Source: Anolis sagrei
Lineage: Eukaryota > Chordata > Lepidosauria > Squamata > Anolidae
DNA: 64,000 nt
NCBI RefSeq assembly: GCF_037176765.1
Contig: NC_090025.1
Location: 19,466,545-19,530,544, forward strand
Direction: 5' to 3'
Made by a program: the position numbers and the translations under genes. The notes beneath the pieces are model-generated. The model made no database searches. It was not told the DNA's origin and worked only from the letters and a program-made list of their open reading frames with translations. This document shows, one piece after another, positions 26,775 through 32,458 of this stretch (positions within the stretch are counted from its first letter, which is position 1; each line of letters starts with the position of its first letter).

Positions 26775-29700
26775 CTCCTGATTTCCCCATGCAAAACTGT
26801 ATTTTTATGTCTTTATATTTATAATAATTTCATTAAAGATTTTTAAAGGACTCTCAGTTTTGCACATAAATTTATTTCACTTAGGTCCTGGTGCCAGAAG
26901 CTATTAATGGTCAACAAAAATGCAATAGATCTCTGGGTTGGGATTTTGTGGGCTCAGGATGAAAATTGGAGGGGAGGACAGCATCTTTTGTGGCAGATGC
27001 ATGAACAGTTAGTGGCTTCCAGGTAATTCTGCTCCAGGCTTTTGTATGTACTGTGTGGGAGCTGTTTGAGGTGGCAAACGTATACGAAGGATTGGGGCTA
27101 AGTACTTGGAGAGCTCCTTGAAAGTTTGGGCTGAAACCCAAACTTTAAAGGAGGGTTATTTAAAGAAAGGAACTAGTAATAACCTGTTGGCAAATGTAGC
27201 TGTCTCTTGGGTGAATATTCTTTGATACCTTTTCTAATGAATGCATTTCAATGCATGGCTCAGATGACACCACAAGAGTTCCTCTAGGAGCGGAAGGTGG
27301 CTACATCAATGCCAGCTTTATCCAGATGCCAGTGGGAAGCAAGGAGTATGTTTACATCGCATGCCAAGGACCCCTTCCCACTACTGTAGCAGACTTTTGG
27401 CAGATGACTTGGGAACAAAACTGCACCATCATAGCCATGATGACCCAGGAGGTAGAAGGGGAAAAAGTCAAATGTCAGCGATATTGGCCTGAAGCCCTTG
27501 GCAAAACCACTATGATCGGCGATAGACTTCGGCTTTCTCTTGTCAAGCTGCAGCAGCAGAAAGGCTTCGTCATTAGAGACATGGAGCTTGAGGACATTCA
27601 GGTAAATGAGCCAGGTGCAGCACAGCGTGTAATAGCTTCCTGGGCAAACCTTACTTAGATGCCAAGATGCTGAGAGGCAGTTTTGTTCTTCTGGGATGTG
27701 GCTTCATACTGAAATCTACTTTCTTAGCACTTGGATTGTAGTTGTTAAAGATTGAAGCCATCAGAAAAACCTATGCCAGTGACAGTCAAGTGGTTTCAGT
27801 GGTCTTTTCAGAAATCTTTTGAATAGCTGTGGAGCCCAGGAGACCATTGCTGGTGCCTGCTGTTTTAATTTTCTCATCATGTTTCTGAGTGTCCTGGCAT
27901 AGACATCTTGTGCAGCAGAGCTGTATCAGGAATAGGGAAGCACTGCAAGGAAAGGAAAGAGGCAGAGTATGCCTGCTTGAAAGCTTTACTACTCCTGCTC
28001 TGCTACATGAACTCTGGCAAGAAAAGAGGAATGTGTGGCCATGTCGAATGAGCTGAGGACCACAGCAATGGGAAGCCATGTTGATTTCCTTGCCAAAACT
28101 GGTCCTAGTCTTGGCAGTTTGATTGAGTGGTTTGCATTTATTATTTCACTATAGCTTGCTGGTGAGTGACCATAGTTTTGAATGTCCATTATCTGGTGCA
28201 GCGGGGCCTGCAGTTTTTGATAGCCAAAACATATGCCCCACAAGCCACACTTCGCTCACCTGTGTAATAACCTCTTTAATTCTTTCTGGAATTAAATGGA
28301 AAAACAGCTAGAGACAGAACAGGAAACAGAACTTGACTTGTACCATACTAGTTGGGAATTCATAGAATTGTCATCCAAAATAAGGTAACATGTCTGAGGC
28401 CTTTCAGAAGGTGATGTCATATCAACCTCATACAAGAGAGGAAAAGTGGTCCATTCACATCTTCAGGTTTAACTTTTGTGGGTTTGATGTGATCAACTTC
28501 TCCTGGGCAAGCTGGAGGGAACACTTTTTTCAGCATTTCTAGATCCTTCAGTGCAATTGTAAGGATCCCCTGGCGACACAATAGCTTAAATCCTTGTGCT
28601 AACAGGACTGCTGACCGACAAGCTGGTAGTTTGAATCCAGGGAGCAGTGTGAACTCCCTTCTCCACTCTAGCTTCCTATGTGGGGACATGAGAGAAGCCT
28701 CCCACAAGATGGTAAAACATCAACATCTGAGCATCCCCTGAGCAATGTCTTTGCAGACGGCCAATTCCCTCACACCAGAAGTGACTTGCAGTTTATGAAG
28801 TCATTCCTGACATGAAAAAGTACAATTGTATTATCAGCATTCAGTGGAAGTTTTGACTATAGTCATGCTCCACAAAGAAGGACCTAGAGGTTCCTAGAGA
28901 GATTAAAATATTACTTTAAAAATTTAAATTTGCATTTTCCTACTTTTGCAGGGGTCCTTTGCAAAAATAATCGATCCACTGTATATGCGAAGTAGCTATG
29001 GATTGCTTTTGAAAAAGGCAATAGTAAAAGGCTGCCAGGATCCGATTATGTTTTTGCTGAGAGATTTCATATTCTTCTCTCAAGCTTTAATGCTTTCTTT
29101 TTCTCTGTGTGTGTTGTTTTTAATTTAAAATCTAGACAGGTGAACTCCGGCGTATTTCCCATTTAAACTTCACTGCCTGGCCAGATCATGACACGCCATC
29201 CCAACCAGATGATTTGCTCACCTTTATATCCTACATGAGGCACATCCACAAATCAGGGCCCATCATCACTCATTGCAGTGCTGGGATTGGACGATCAGGG
29301 ACGCTTATTTGCATAGACGTAGTCTTGGGACTAATCAGCCAAGATCTTGAGGTGAGTGAACATTAAGGAAAGGACTCTCTTCATTCTTCTTTGCATAGTT
29401 CTTTGAACTAACGTCAGAGGTGGCCCTATGTAATTTTCAATGGTAAGCAAACCGTATTTTGCCTCCCCCCCCCCCCCCCCCAACCAATCACTGATATATA
29501 TTTTCTGTTCGTTGTGGGAGTTCTGTGTGCCATATTTGGTTCAATTCCATCATTGGTGAAGTTCAGAATGCTCTTTGATTGTAGGTGAACTATACATCCC
29601 AGTAACTACAACTCGCATATTTTCCCCCAAGAGCCCCTCAAGAGCGCCCCCGGGCAAAATCAACTATACTGCAAATGCTTACTTTGCGTAATGGGTTGAG

Positions 29701-32458
29701 CCACCCCTGACTAACGTACTCATGTATATGTTTTATTGTATTTAGAATTTTCTCTTTACAGGCATGACAGACCTAGTACTCCTTTGGTACATATTCATGA
29801 GAAGATGCTCCAAAATCTGTAATTAGTTATCATAGAACTAACTTCTAGAATTCCCATTACACTACCACTGGAAGAATATACAAGGCAGTTTGCAATTTTA
29901 GAAATGTTTGTGAAATAAACAGAGGCTGTAATGCTTTTGCATATGAAAAGAGACCAAGTGCCTTGCATACATCTATCAATGCTTGTCTTAGACATGAGCA
30001 GGTTTTCTCTGAGGCTGGAAGTAAATGTTCACCACTGAACCCAGATCTATTAACCTTGGTCTTGATTGAATATTTGTAGATAATATTGGGGTCAGGCATG
30101 TAGCCGGGGGGGGGGGGCTTGGGGGGCTTCAGCCCCCCCCCCCCCCAAAAAAAATTCTCATGGTGGTTCACGAAAAGGCCTTACTGGTGCATTATTTAAA
30201 CTGTTATGTTTATTCATATCATGATCTGATCACCCTACTCAATATATCCCATATGCATGGGGGTATTGGGGTAACGATACAAAAGATTTGCTAGGATAGA
30301 CCCTCTTTCACTCGGACTCAGCCCCCCCCTCCCCCCGAAACAAACTCAGCCCCCCCCCCCCCCGAATCGAAATCCTGGCTATGGGCCTGGATTTCCACCG
30401 GATTTTAATCGCAGCCATGCAGAACTTAGCGACGTTGTATGTCACAGCTGAGTTTGTGTCTGAGAGCAGCAGAGCTACGTAGAATTGTCCATAGCGTCCT
30501 GGTATTTAATTGTCTATGGCGAGATGAGATGAGATCCTTTGCCATACTGGAAGGTTGTTAGTAGAAAACCCCTTACTCTGAAAAGCTATGTCCCTGTGAC
30601 TCAGGTCACATAGAAACAATGGAGCATGTGCTTCTGCAGTGCCTGTTTTATAGAGACATTCAATGTGCTATGAAGAACTGGAAATAGGAAAGGAGATAGT
30701 TAAATCTCACCCCTCATGGCATCTCTAAGCTTTCTAATGATGGCCCAATCCCACTTGCTGCAAAGCTTACAGTGCCAATTCACCTTTGTATTGGTGCTCT
30801 CTCACATTCAAGACTGTTGAATTCTGTTTGTGTTTTTTTGCAGTTTGACATCTCTGACGTAGTGCGCACAATGCGCCTGCAAAGACCTGGCATGGTGCAA
30901 ACCGCGGTATGTTTGCCTTGACTTGTAACATAAATGCTGGCTTCTAGTTCCAAGGGGCTCTTCATCAGGATTATCTCTTTTGCTGTGCTGGGAACAGGAG
31001 TCATTGGGAGAAAAGTGTAACAGATTTATTTGGAAAGCTGCTGTGCTTCTGGTTGGAACAGATAGTCCCAGACTGGTCTGAATCAAGCTAGCTTGCTAAT
31101 ATAGCCATCTGCACAGGAAATGCCTTAGGGATGGTTCACCTGCTGTCCAGGTGACACACAACACAGTCGTAGCATCTGTGTTTTGATTGCAGAAGATCCC
31201 AGAGTCAATCCCAGCTTCTCCCGTAAAAGAGACCTTGGCTGACCTCAGCCTGAAACCTTGAAGAGTTATTGCCAGTCTTAAAGTATTAAGATAGTACTCT
31301 ACTAGCGGGACAAATACATAGTCTAACCATGTACAAAGACCAGCTTTCTTTTGCTGCAGTTCCTTGTGCTTTTGATTTGGCACAAACCCAGCTGTATAGT
31401 ATACTTAACACATGAAACATGTTTCCTTTTTATTTTTGAGATCCAAAAAGAAATCTGAGTTTGTTGGAGCTTAGTGTAACTCAAATCTACAACTTCTTTT
31501 CAAGGGCAATCCTACATAAGTATATTTACTAACTCTGGGGCATTTCTGAATGAAACACCACTAAATATTCCAGAGTTATGAAGCAGTCTTACTCAGATTG
31601 CTTTTGATGAAAGAGTATTCATTCCTGAAATGTGTTGGACTTTGATAAACTCAATGCACTTTTGAAAACCTATTTCTCTTCATTTGCCACATATGGTTCC
31701 TGTTCCTCTTTGCTGCTGCATTTTTACTGTACCACTTGTTATATCCCATATGTTATATTAGTGCAGTGGTTCTTAACCTGTGGGCTGCGGGCCAACAGTG
31801 CGTTGCAAGGATGAAAATCCGGTCCATAAGTCTCCTTCCTCTTTTTATTTTATTTGATTTTATTTCTGCTCCTTTTGTTCTACCTGCCACTCCTTCCCAT
31901 AGCATAAGTTCTGTATCAGAAACAAGAGCTAATGTGGTCTATCAAATACAATTTTCTGAATCAGCAACCCAAACCAAATCTAAAGTTGACCAAAAACTGA
32001 TTCGTAACCCTTTTGACACTAATGTTGGAGAGTGGTCCCTGGTCAAGTGGTTCCTGGTCAAAAAAAGTTGGGAACCACTGTATAAGTGGAATATCAATAG
32101 TAGGGGGATCTGTAATGCCAGAGAGGTGATAATCATGGGGAAAATCATCAGTACATATGGACTGTGGGTTCTGGATGCATGTTGCATTGACATTCAGCCC
32201 TCCACAAAACCTTTTTGCAGATGTGCCCTGGAGCTAGATAAGGTTTAGATGAAAGAAAGGAGCTTAATGATAGAAAGGGGCAAAATTGCACAATGCAGCA
32301 TATGTGTTAAGCTACAGCTGTTTTAATGTCCTTACAAATTTCTATTCCAAGGAATTCATCTCTATTTTCTCCTACAGGACCAGTACATTTTCTGCTACCA
32401 AGTTATTCTGTACATCCTAAAACGTCTGCAAGCAGAAGAACAGCAAATGACCAACTAG
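521..32458 (+). CDS. PTPN13: PTPN13, 3' half of gene (25 exons, 5' end outside window)
   Basis: Protein tyrosine phosphatase non-receptor type 13 is a cytoplasmic, submembrane scaffold phosphatase. In mammals its PDZ domains bind tails such as that of Fas, and its C-terminal domain removes phosphate from tyrosine. Coding exons: 521-984, 2029-2157, 6747-6840, 7146-7231, 7727-7889, 8738-8952, 9093-9191, 10092-10456, 11565-11739, 12750-12908, 13835-14009, 14115-14325, 15247-15317, 15817-15878, 16898-17024, 19116-19250, 20004-20083, 21245-21300, 22658-22761, 25647-25783, 26587-26677, 27264-27601, 29136-29351, 30844-30906, 32378-32458. All phases join, giving about 1,297 residues and a stop. Domain order is linker, PDZ2, PDZ3, linker, PDZ4, PDZ5, acidic linker, phosphatase domain with HCSAGIGRSG. 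The match to human PTPN13 is from memory but extends across every exon. KIND, FERM and PDZ1 exons lie upstream of the window. Confidence 0.97.
1162..1240. mobile_element. Short foldback MITE remnant
   Basis: An inverted pair (CTCCAGATGTGTTGGA and its complement tccaacacatctggag) flanks about 45 bp. Probably a DNA-transposon remnant. Confidence 0.55.
1440..1930. mobile_element. MITE-like repeat interrupted by a hAT copy
   Basis: It shares motifs (agagaacat..., ctctaggtcctcca, aaccgcaaatgtggaggg) with 59,290-59,575 and with 61,630-62,945. It is split by the 1,639-1,774 insertion. The family is not named from the sequence. Confidence 0.6.
1639..1774. mobile_element. hAT foldback MITE (cagtggttctcagcctgtgg)
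   Basis: This palindromic element has ends CAGTGGTTCTCA / GAGAACCACTG. The flanks tctctaag and ctctagaa form a degraded 8-bp target duplication. Same family as 18,262, 33,466 and 45,073. Confidence 0.8.
2029..2157 (+). CDS. PTPN13: PTPN13 exon b: start of PDZ2
   Basis: The exon follows ttttataaag and encodes EPSFLNLANS... then KPGDIFEVELVKNDNGLGISVT. GLGI is the carboxylate-binding loop of PDZ2. The exon ends ACG|GTACTG in phase 0. A second donor lies 15 bases downstream (AAG|GTTTTT at 2172/2173) and adds VLFDK, listed separately. Confidence 0.95.
2158..2172 (+). CDS. PTPN13: Alternative 5-codon extension VLFDK of PDZ2
   Basis: The 15 bases after the main donor read Val-Leu-Phe-Asp-Lys and are followed by GTTTTT. 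In mammals a PDZ2 splice form carries exactly this five-residue insert between strands beta-2 and beta-3, which weakens peptide binding. Identical residues at the identical position here suggest that the alternative donor is functional in this reptile. Use of the site is inferred, not seen. Confidence 0.8.
2676..3328. mobile_element. hAT-like element containing a ~170-bp-arm inverted repeat
   Basis: The outer ends (catgtcaaactcac / gtagacacccct) resemble a hAT family with GTCAAACTC-type termini. Inside, 2,695-2,862 is the near-exact reverse complement of 2,935-3,105, with a loop of about 72 bp. Confidence 0.65.
3330..4440. other. Intron sequence, nothing distinctive
   Basis: AT-rich PTPN13 intron. 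I recognise no gene or complete repeat in it. Confidence 0.6.
4441..4840 (-). mobile_element. CR1 LINE 3' end
   Basis: The minus strand encodes FHLNIRKNFLTMKAVQQWNS and PSMEAFKQKLD, the CR1 reverse transcriptase tail, ending at agaatcatagaatc. 5'-truncated. Confidence 0.9.
4841..6746. other. Intron sequence, nothing distinctive
   Basis: Remainder of the 4.6-kb intron inside PDZ2. It is AT-rich, with no exon, RNA gene or complete repeat that I could support. Confidence 0.55.
6747..6840 (+). CDS. PTPN13: PTPN13 exon c: PDZ2 middle
   Basis: The acceptor is attaatctatag. The exon encodes GGVNTNVRHGGLYVKAIIPK and then GAAEADGRIQK, which is the beta-3 to alpha-A part of PDZ2. It ends in phase 1 at G|GTATGT. 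Confidence 0.95.
7146..7231 (+). CDS. PTPN13: PTPN13 exon d: PDZ2 GDRVLSVNG core
   Basis: The acceptor is gattcctag. The exon encodes GDRVLSVNGITLEGATHKEA and then VEILRNTGQ. The His that starts helix alpha-B (in THKEAV) is the usual class I PDZ ligand contact. It ends CAG|GTAGGA in phase 0. Confidence 0.96.
7727..7889 (+). CDS. PTPN13: PTPN13 exon e: end of PDZ2 and linker to PDZ3
   Basis: The acceptor is catttctgcag. The exon encodes EVHLVLEKGQ (last PDZ2 strand) and a Pro/Thr-rich linker ending in YSFVTD. The donor is G|GTAAGA, phase 1. Confidence 0.95.
8613..8685 (-). mobile_element. L2-type 3' end fragment
   Basis: A (TTG)n tract is followed by ttgttacccactcctcctcatggctcgaggtgg, the reverse complement of a degraded L2-like 3' end. 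It lies 50 bp before PTPN13 exon f. Confidence 0.55.
8738..8952 (+). CDS. PTPN13: PTPN13 exon f: PDZ3
   Basis: The acceptor is cttcttttgcag. The exon encodes most of PDZ3: NTFEVKLVKNSSGLGFSF, then KKLFPGQPAAESGQIEVGDV, ending GLSQQ. GLGF is the binding loop. The donor is CAG|GTAAGC, phase 0. Confidence 0.96.
9093..9191 (+). CDS. PTPN13: PTPN13 exon g: end of PDZ3
   Basis: The acceptor is gacttttacag. The exon encodes EVISALRGTSPEVTLLLCRP and then LPGILPEIDPSLL. It is 33 codons, phase 0 at both ends, with donor TTG|GTAAGA. Confidence 0.96.
9400..10011. mobile_element. Pogo/Tigger-like DNA transposon with nested SINE
   Basis: The terminal inverted repeats CAGATTGAGCATCCTTTAT and ATAAAGGATACTCAGTCTG lie between TA dinucleotides (9,398-9,399 and 10,012-10,013), the target duplication of this superfamily. 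Non-autonomous. A SINE at 9,675-9,940 splits it. Confidence 0.85.
9675..9940 (+). mobile_element. tRNA-derived SINE (Anolis type)
   Basis: It has a tRNA-like head (ggcacagtgagttaaacc, B box caggtttaaatccgggga), the body catccgggcgtcccctggg, and the tail cctgacatgacaaaaaa. Inserted in the Tigger-like element. Confidence 0.88.
10092..10456 (+). CDS. PTPN13: PTPN13 exon h: Ser-rich linker before PDZ4
   Basis: The acceptor is tttcatttccag. The exon encodes an acidic, phosphosite-like linker including SLSRRDSYSDSSGSGGEE. It ends GAG AAC AG|GCATGT, another GC donor (10457-10458). The phase-2 AG joins the T that opens exon i to make Ser, as in the human order ...DSNPSP. Confidence 0.92.
10535..10982 (+). 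mobile_element. SINE with L2-type 3' tail
   Basis: A tRNA-like head (agcacagctggttaattg) is followed by a body ending gatccaccctgagtcccc and an (AATA)n tail. The related minus-strand copy is at 36,490-37,480. Confidence 0.7.
10983..11262 (+). mobile_element. CR1 LINE 3' end
   Basis: The sense strand carries gattccacctgaaccacc...cagcagtggaactctctacc and ends ttccagttctatgattctat, the CR1 3' terminus. Confidence 0.88.
11413..11462. repeat. (CATA)n microsatellite
   Basis: About 12 units of catacata with one cATGC variant, 100 bp upstream of the acceptor of exon i. Confidence 0.97.
11565..11739 (+). CDS. PTPN13: PTPN13 exon i: linker before PDZ4
   Basis: The acceptor is tgctccattag. The exon encodes NPPSLLLMDLPPIANCRT through LFNQLEKHVDEYEP, ending CCA|GTAATT in phase 0. 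The EKHVDEYEP end matches the human ENHLEDFEL position just before the PDZ4 exon. Much of this linker is poorly conserved. Confidence 0.9.
11742..12749. other. Intron sequence, nothing distinctive
   Basis: Single-copy-looking intron before PDZ4. I see no repeat or exon in it. Confidence 0.55.
12750..12908 (+). CDS. PTPN13: PTPN13 exon j: PDZ4 first part
   Basis: The acceptor is tttccctgcag. The exon encodes EVELHVILTKSEKGSLGFTV and then GDRLIK at its end. SLGF is the binding loop of PDZ4. It is 53 codons, phase 0 both sides, with donor AAG|GTGAGG. Confidence 0.96.
13050..13487. mobile_element. TA-flanked MITE (mariner/Tigger-like)
   Basis: The ends GAGTAAGACCCC...TTATCCACAA and TTGTGAATAAGGGGCTCTTACTC are inverted and lie between TA (13,048-13,049; 13,488-13,489). 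It includes a C run at 13,057-13,067. Confidence 0.8.
13835..14009 (+). CDS. PTPN13: PTPN13 exon k: end of PDZ4, start of PDZ5
   Basis: The acceptor is actttcatag. The exon encodes VNDTDVTNMSHTDAVSFLRA, then VLELPKIPMMPHLLPDIDL, ending HKEQQL. The tail has one Gln more than the human CNKEELG as I recall it. The donor is G|GTAATG, phase 1. Confidence 0.95.
14115..14325 (+). CDS. PTPN13: PTPN13 exon l: PDZ5
   Basis: The acceptor is ctttcctccag. The split codon gives LGISLAGGHDSIYQVVYICD, the PDZ5 binding loop and strands, then LDVIHYINGFSTQGMTLKEA. It ends ACA AG|GTATTT, phase 2. The upstream intron is only 105 bp. Confidence 0.96.
14619..14886 (+). mobile_element. tRNA-derived SINE with exact target duplication
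   Basis: Same family as 9,675. It is flanked by ATTCATGAACT at 14,608-14,618 and 14,887-14,897, an 11-bp duplication, so the copy is fairly young and complete. Confidence 0.92.
15247..15317 (+). CDS. PTPN13: PTPN13 exon m: linker after PDZ5
   Basis: The acceptor is ctttttcag. This short basic linker (DGHPVFPRTKDPNNPSMRSI...) starts in phase 2 and ends G|GTAAGC in phase 1. Sequence similarity to human is weak, but exon size, position and phase agree. Confidence 0.88.
15817..15878 (+). CDS. PTPN13: PTPN13 exon n: linker
   Basis: The acceptor is actgtttttcag. This 62-bp exon encodes HFLGETYGKSEIEHDAYVPK and ends AAG|GTAAGT, phase 0. It is a variable linker, accepted on splice sites and phase. 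Confidence 0.85.
16178..16445 (+). mobile_element. Sauria-type SINE
   Basis: A tRNA-like head (tgcagtggtttaaaccac, ttagcagttcaaag) is followed by a body with caataggtaccgcctcagcag and ccatgcagacatgcc, shared with 55,503-55,793. The 3' end is degraded. Confidence 0.75.
16520..16675 (+). mobile_element. L2-type 3' end fragment
   Basis: The stretch tgtaatacgctctgaatacc through tataaataaagtgg, then a (GAT)/(ATT) tail, is a diverged L2-like 3' end. Confidence 0.65.
16898..17024 (+). CDS. PTPN13: PTPN13 exon o: linker
   Basis: The acceptor is cttgttag. The exon encodes INGEMNNNHQGKGPAHVTIS and then FSKYSNNS, matching the position of the human INEISYPKGK segment. The donor is G|GTAAGA, phase 1. 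Confidence 0.87.
17025..18030. other. Intron sequence, nothing distinctive
   Basis: AT-rich intron after exon o, with no element I can name. Confidence 0.55.
18033..18108. mobile_element. Short MITE remnant (gacatgggcaaacttcagcc)
   Basis: A 75-bp foldback with ends catgggcaaacttcagccct / aggctgaggtttgcttatg. The relative at 23,656-23,782 is longer. Confidence 0.65.
18262..18395. mobile_element. hAT foldback MITE
   Basis: Starts cagtgattctcaacctgtgg and ends acgttgaaaccactg. Same family as 33,466-33,600, but the flanks no longer show a clean duplication. Confidence 0.75.
19116..19250 (+). CDS. PTPN13: PTPN13 exon p: acidic linker, LLDVVDEEAQNLL
   Basis: The acceptor is attttattttaag. The exon encodes VELQDEDSYDEDDHNEVVQY and then LLDVVDEEAQNLLNRSNATS. 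LLDVVDEEAQNLLN is a conserved segment of PTPN13. The donor is G|GTACAG, phase 1. Confidence 0.95.
20004..20083 (+). CDS. PTPN13: PTPN13 exon q: linker (SEDTDCDGSSLPE)
   Basis: The acceptor is cttcctcctacag. The exon encodes ETNGKVSEEKSEDTDCDGSS and then LPEDFPE, close to human EERTEDTDCDGSPLPEYF. It ends GAG|GTAAAA, phase 0. Confidence 0.95.
20310..21010 (-). mobile_element. CR1 LINE 3' end, split by a foldback insertion
   Basis: CR1 sequence runs 20,310-20,632 and resumes at 20,878 (agatctttgatcattttag, ttccagcttgtcaatatc). The two halves are continuous once 20,633-20,865 and its target duplication are ignored. Confidence 0.85.
20633..20865. mobile_element. Foldback element with 12-bp target duplication (Penelope-like?)
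   Basis: Two inverted arms of about 80 bp carry the lizard repeat motif atggccatgttctagaggca / gagagaatgcctctagaaca. It is flanked by TAAACATACCAA at 20,621-20,632 and 20,866-20,877. Related sequence in one orientation occurs at 34,590, 41,900 and 48,660. A duplication of this length and the inverted arrangement suggest a Penelope-like element, but that is inference. Confidence 0.6.
20996..21055. repeat. Two-copy tandem duplication of ~30 bp
   Basis: ccagtcttgcctgtgtctgc plus aattataaa occurs twice back to back at the end of the CR1 copy. Confidence 0.9.
21245..21300 (+). CDS. PTPN13: PTPN13 exon r: linker (PPQLNGCEDHSND)
   Basis: The acceptor is ttttccccttag. This 56-bp exon encodes PPQLNGCEDHSNDRKPSE plus a split Arg. 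NGCE matches human TKMNGCEEY. The donor is AAG|GTGAGA, phase 2. Confidence 0.92.
21890..22059. mobile_element. Tigger-like MITE
   Basis: The ends CAGTGTTCCCTCACTT and AGTTAGGGAACATTG are inverted, between TA (21,888-21,889; 22,060-22,061). The inner part has ttatcgcgggtgttctgtt, typical of this family. Confidence 0.8.
22658..22761 (+). CDS. PTPN13: PTPN13 exon s: linker (DDDEITWGSDELPIE)
   Basis: The acceptor is cttttttaag. The exon encodes LPHQPLMGQGDDDEITWGSD and then ELPIESINQESSVE. The DDDEITWG.DELPIE core is near identical to human. The donor is G|GTAAAC, phase 1. Confidence 0.96.
22762..23650. other. Intron sequence with C and A/G runs
   Basis: No recognised element. It includes a C10 run near 23,310 and a (GA) stretch near 23,495. 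Confidence 0.5.
23656..23782. mobile_element. Foldback MITE
   Basis: Ends catgggcaaacattgccccg / aggtccaaggtttgctcatg enclose an inverted pair around cttccagatgttag. Confidence 0.7.
23955..24173 (+). mobile_element. L2-type LINE 3' end with (AAAT)n tail
   Basis: The stretch ttttgtaagccaccatgagt...aagggcggggtagaag is followed by (AAAT) repeats. This copy shows that the family carries TTGTAAGCCACC upstream of its GAGTCCC motif, which matters for the donor at 26,678. Confidence 0.75.
24280..24475 (+). mobile_element. CR1 LINE 3' end, old
   Basis: Degraded CR1: ttaggaggtctttagacaga, ttaaatggcttttgtggttc, ttccagctatg. Confidence 0.65.
24476..25640. other. Intron sequence, nothing distinctive
   Basis: Single-copy-looking, AT-rich. 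Contains a short (GTG)n stretch near 24,800. Confidence 0.5.
25647..25783 (+). CDS. PTPN13: PTPN13 exon t: start of catalytic domain region
   Basis: The acceptor is ttgctttttag. The exon encodes TSEEFPALPIVQVLPSGKYT and then LKSTIRMLRGLLEQGVPSKE, the helical lead-in to the phosphatase domain. The donor is GAG|GTGAGT, phase 0. Confidence 0.96.
25845..25975 (+). mobile_element. tRNA-SINE fragment
   Basis: tggttagagcattggactat, gccatggaaacccact and accttgggctagttaaacag match the head of the SINE family at 41,735 and 42,600. The B box is missing. Confidence 0.7.
26587..26677 (+). CDS. PTPN13: PTPN13 exon u: phosphotyrosine loop KNRYKNILP
   Basis: The acceptor is gttttattctag. The exon encodes NLHDLKPLDQCLVGQTKENR and then KKNRYKNILP, ending CCC T|GTAAGT in phase 1. 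KNRYKNILPYD is the substrate-recognition loop of classical PTPs, with Tyr completed in the next exon. The donor abuts an L2-type repeat end (see findings). Confidence 0.97.
26678..26730 (+). mobile_element. L2-type 3' end abutting the exon u donor
   Basis: gtaagtcaccccgagtccct, ttcggggagagggggcgggg and tataaataaag form an L2-like 3' end that starts at the first base of the intron. The copy is 5'-truncated. Its expected ttgtaagccacc overlaps the splice donor GTAAGTCACC. Confidence 0.8.
26728..26774. repeat. (GAT)n microsatellite, tail of the L2 copy
   Basis: About 15 GAT units directly after ataaa. Confidence 0.97.
27264..27601 (+). CDS. PTPN13: PTPN13 exon v: phosphatase domain core
   Basis: The acceptor ggctcag is weak in pyrimidines. 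The exon encodes DTTRVPLGAEGGYINASFIQ, then ACQGPLPTTVADFWQMTWEQ, then MMTQEVEGEKVKCQRYWPEA, and ends MELEDIQ. These are the conserved PTP motifs YINASF, QGPL and DFW. The donor is CAG|GTAAAT, phase 0. Confidence 0.97.
27602..28560. other. Intron sequence, nothing distinctive
   Basis: No element recognised between exon v and the SINE at 28,565. Confidence 0.5.
28565..28818 (+). mobile_element. tRNA-derived SINE (Anolis type), diverged
   Basis: gatcccctggcgacacaata, agtttgaatccagggag and cctgacatgaaaaag match the family at 14,619. Older, by divergence. Confidence 0.8.
29136..29351 (+). CDS. PTPN13: PTPN13 exon w: WPD loop and catalytic HCSAGIGRSG
   Basis: The acceptor is ttaaaatctag. The exon encodes the WPDHDTPSQP loop (general acid Asp, codon 29184-29186), then PIITHCSAGIGRSGT. 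The nucleophile Cys is TGC at 29274-29276 and the phosphate-binding Arg follows in the P-loop. All catalytic residues are intact. It is 72 codons, phase 0, with donor GAG|GTGAGT. Confidence 0.98.
29415..29709. mobile_element. hAT element with exact 8-bp duplication
   Basis: The ends CAGAGGTGGCCC and GAGCCACCCCTG are flanked by ACTAACGT at 29,407-29,414 and 29,710-29,717. Inside is a C16 run and a segment shared with the larger hAT family (gttcagaatgctctttgatt). Confidence 0.88.
30093..30389. mobile_element. hAT-like element with long G and C runs
   Basis: The ends CAGGCATGTAGCC / GGCTATGGGCCTG are inverted. It contains G13, C14, C7, C6 and C15 runs. No clean duplication was seen. Confidence 0.6.
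30480..30710 (+). mobile_element. LINE fragment with zf-RVT-like segment
   Basis: The sense strand reads CPCDSGHIETMEHVLLQC and then LFYRD, the Cys/His zinc-ribbon pattern found at the C-terminus of some LINE reverse transcriptases. Degraded; clade not assigned. Confidence 0.6.
30844..30906 (+). CDS. PTPN13: PTPN13 exon x: Q-loop MVQTA
   Basis: The acceptor is gtttttttgcag. The exon encodes FDISDVVRTMRLQRPGMVQT plus Ala and ends GCG|GTATGT. With the next exon it gives VQTADQY, the Q-loop. Human has QTEDQY, but Ala here is common in other PTPs such as PTP1B. Confidence 0.96.
30907..31760. other. Intron sequence, nothing distinctive
   Basis: Between exon x and the hAT copy at 31,764. No exon-like or repeat signal I can name. 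Confidence 0.5.
31764..32080. mobile_element. hAT element (cagtggttcttaacctgtgg)
   Basis: Ends CAGTGGTTCTTAACC / GTTGGGAACCACTG. The flanks TATTAGTG and TATAAGTG differ at one base. Same family as 35,333, 40,128 and 58,101. Confidence 0.82.
32378..32458 (+). CDS. PTPN13: PTPN13 terminal coding exon
   Basis: The acceptor is ttctcctacag. The exon encodes DQYIFCYQVILYILKRLQAE and then EQQMTN, followed by TAG at 32456-32458. The last residues after LQAEE are shorter than human EEEQKQQPQLLK. Confidence 0.96.
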   Translation, partial: DQYIFCYQVILYILKRLQAEEQQMTN

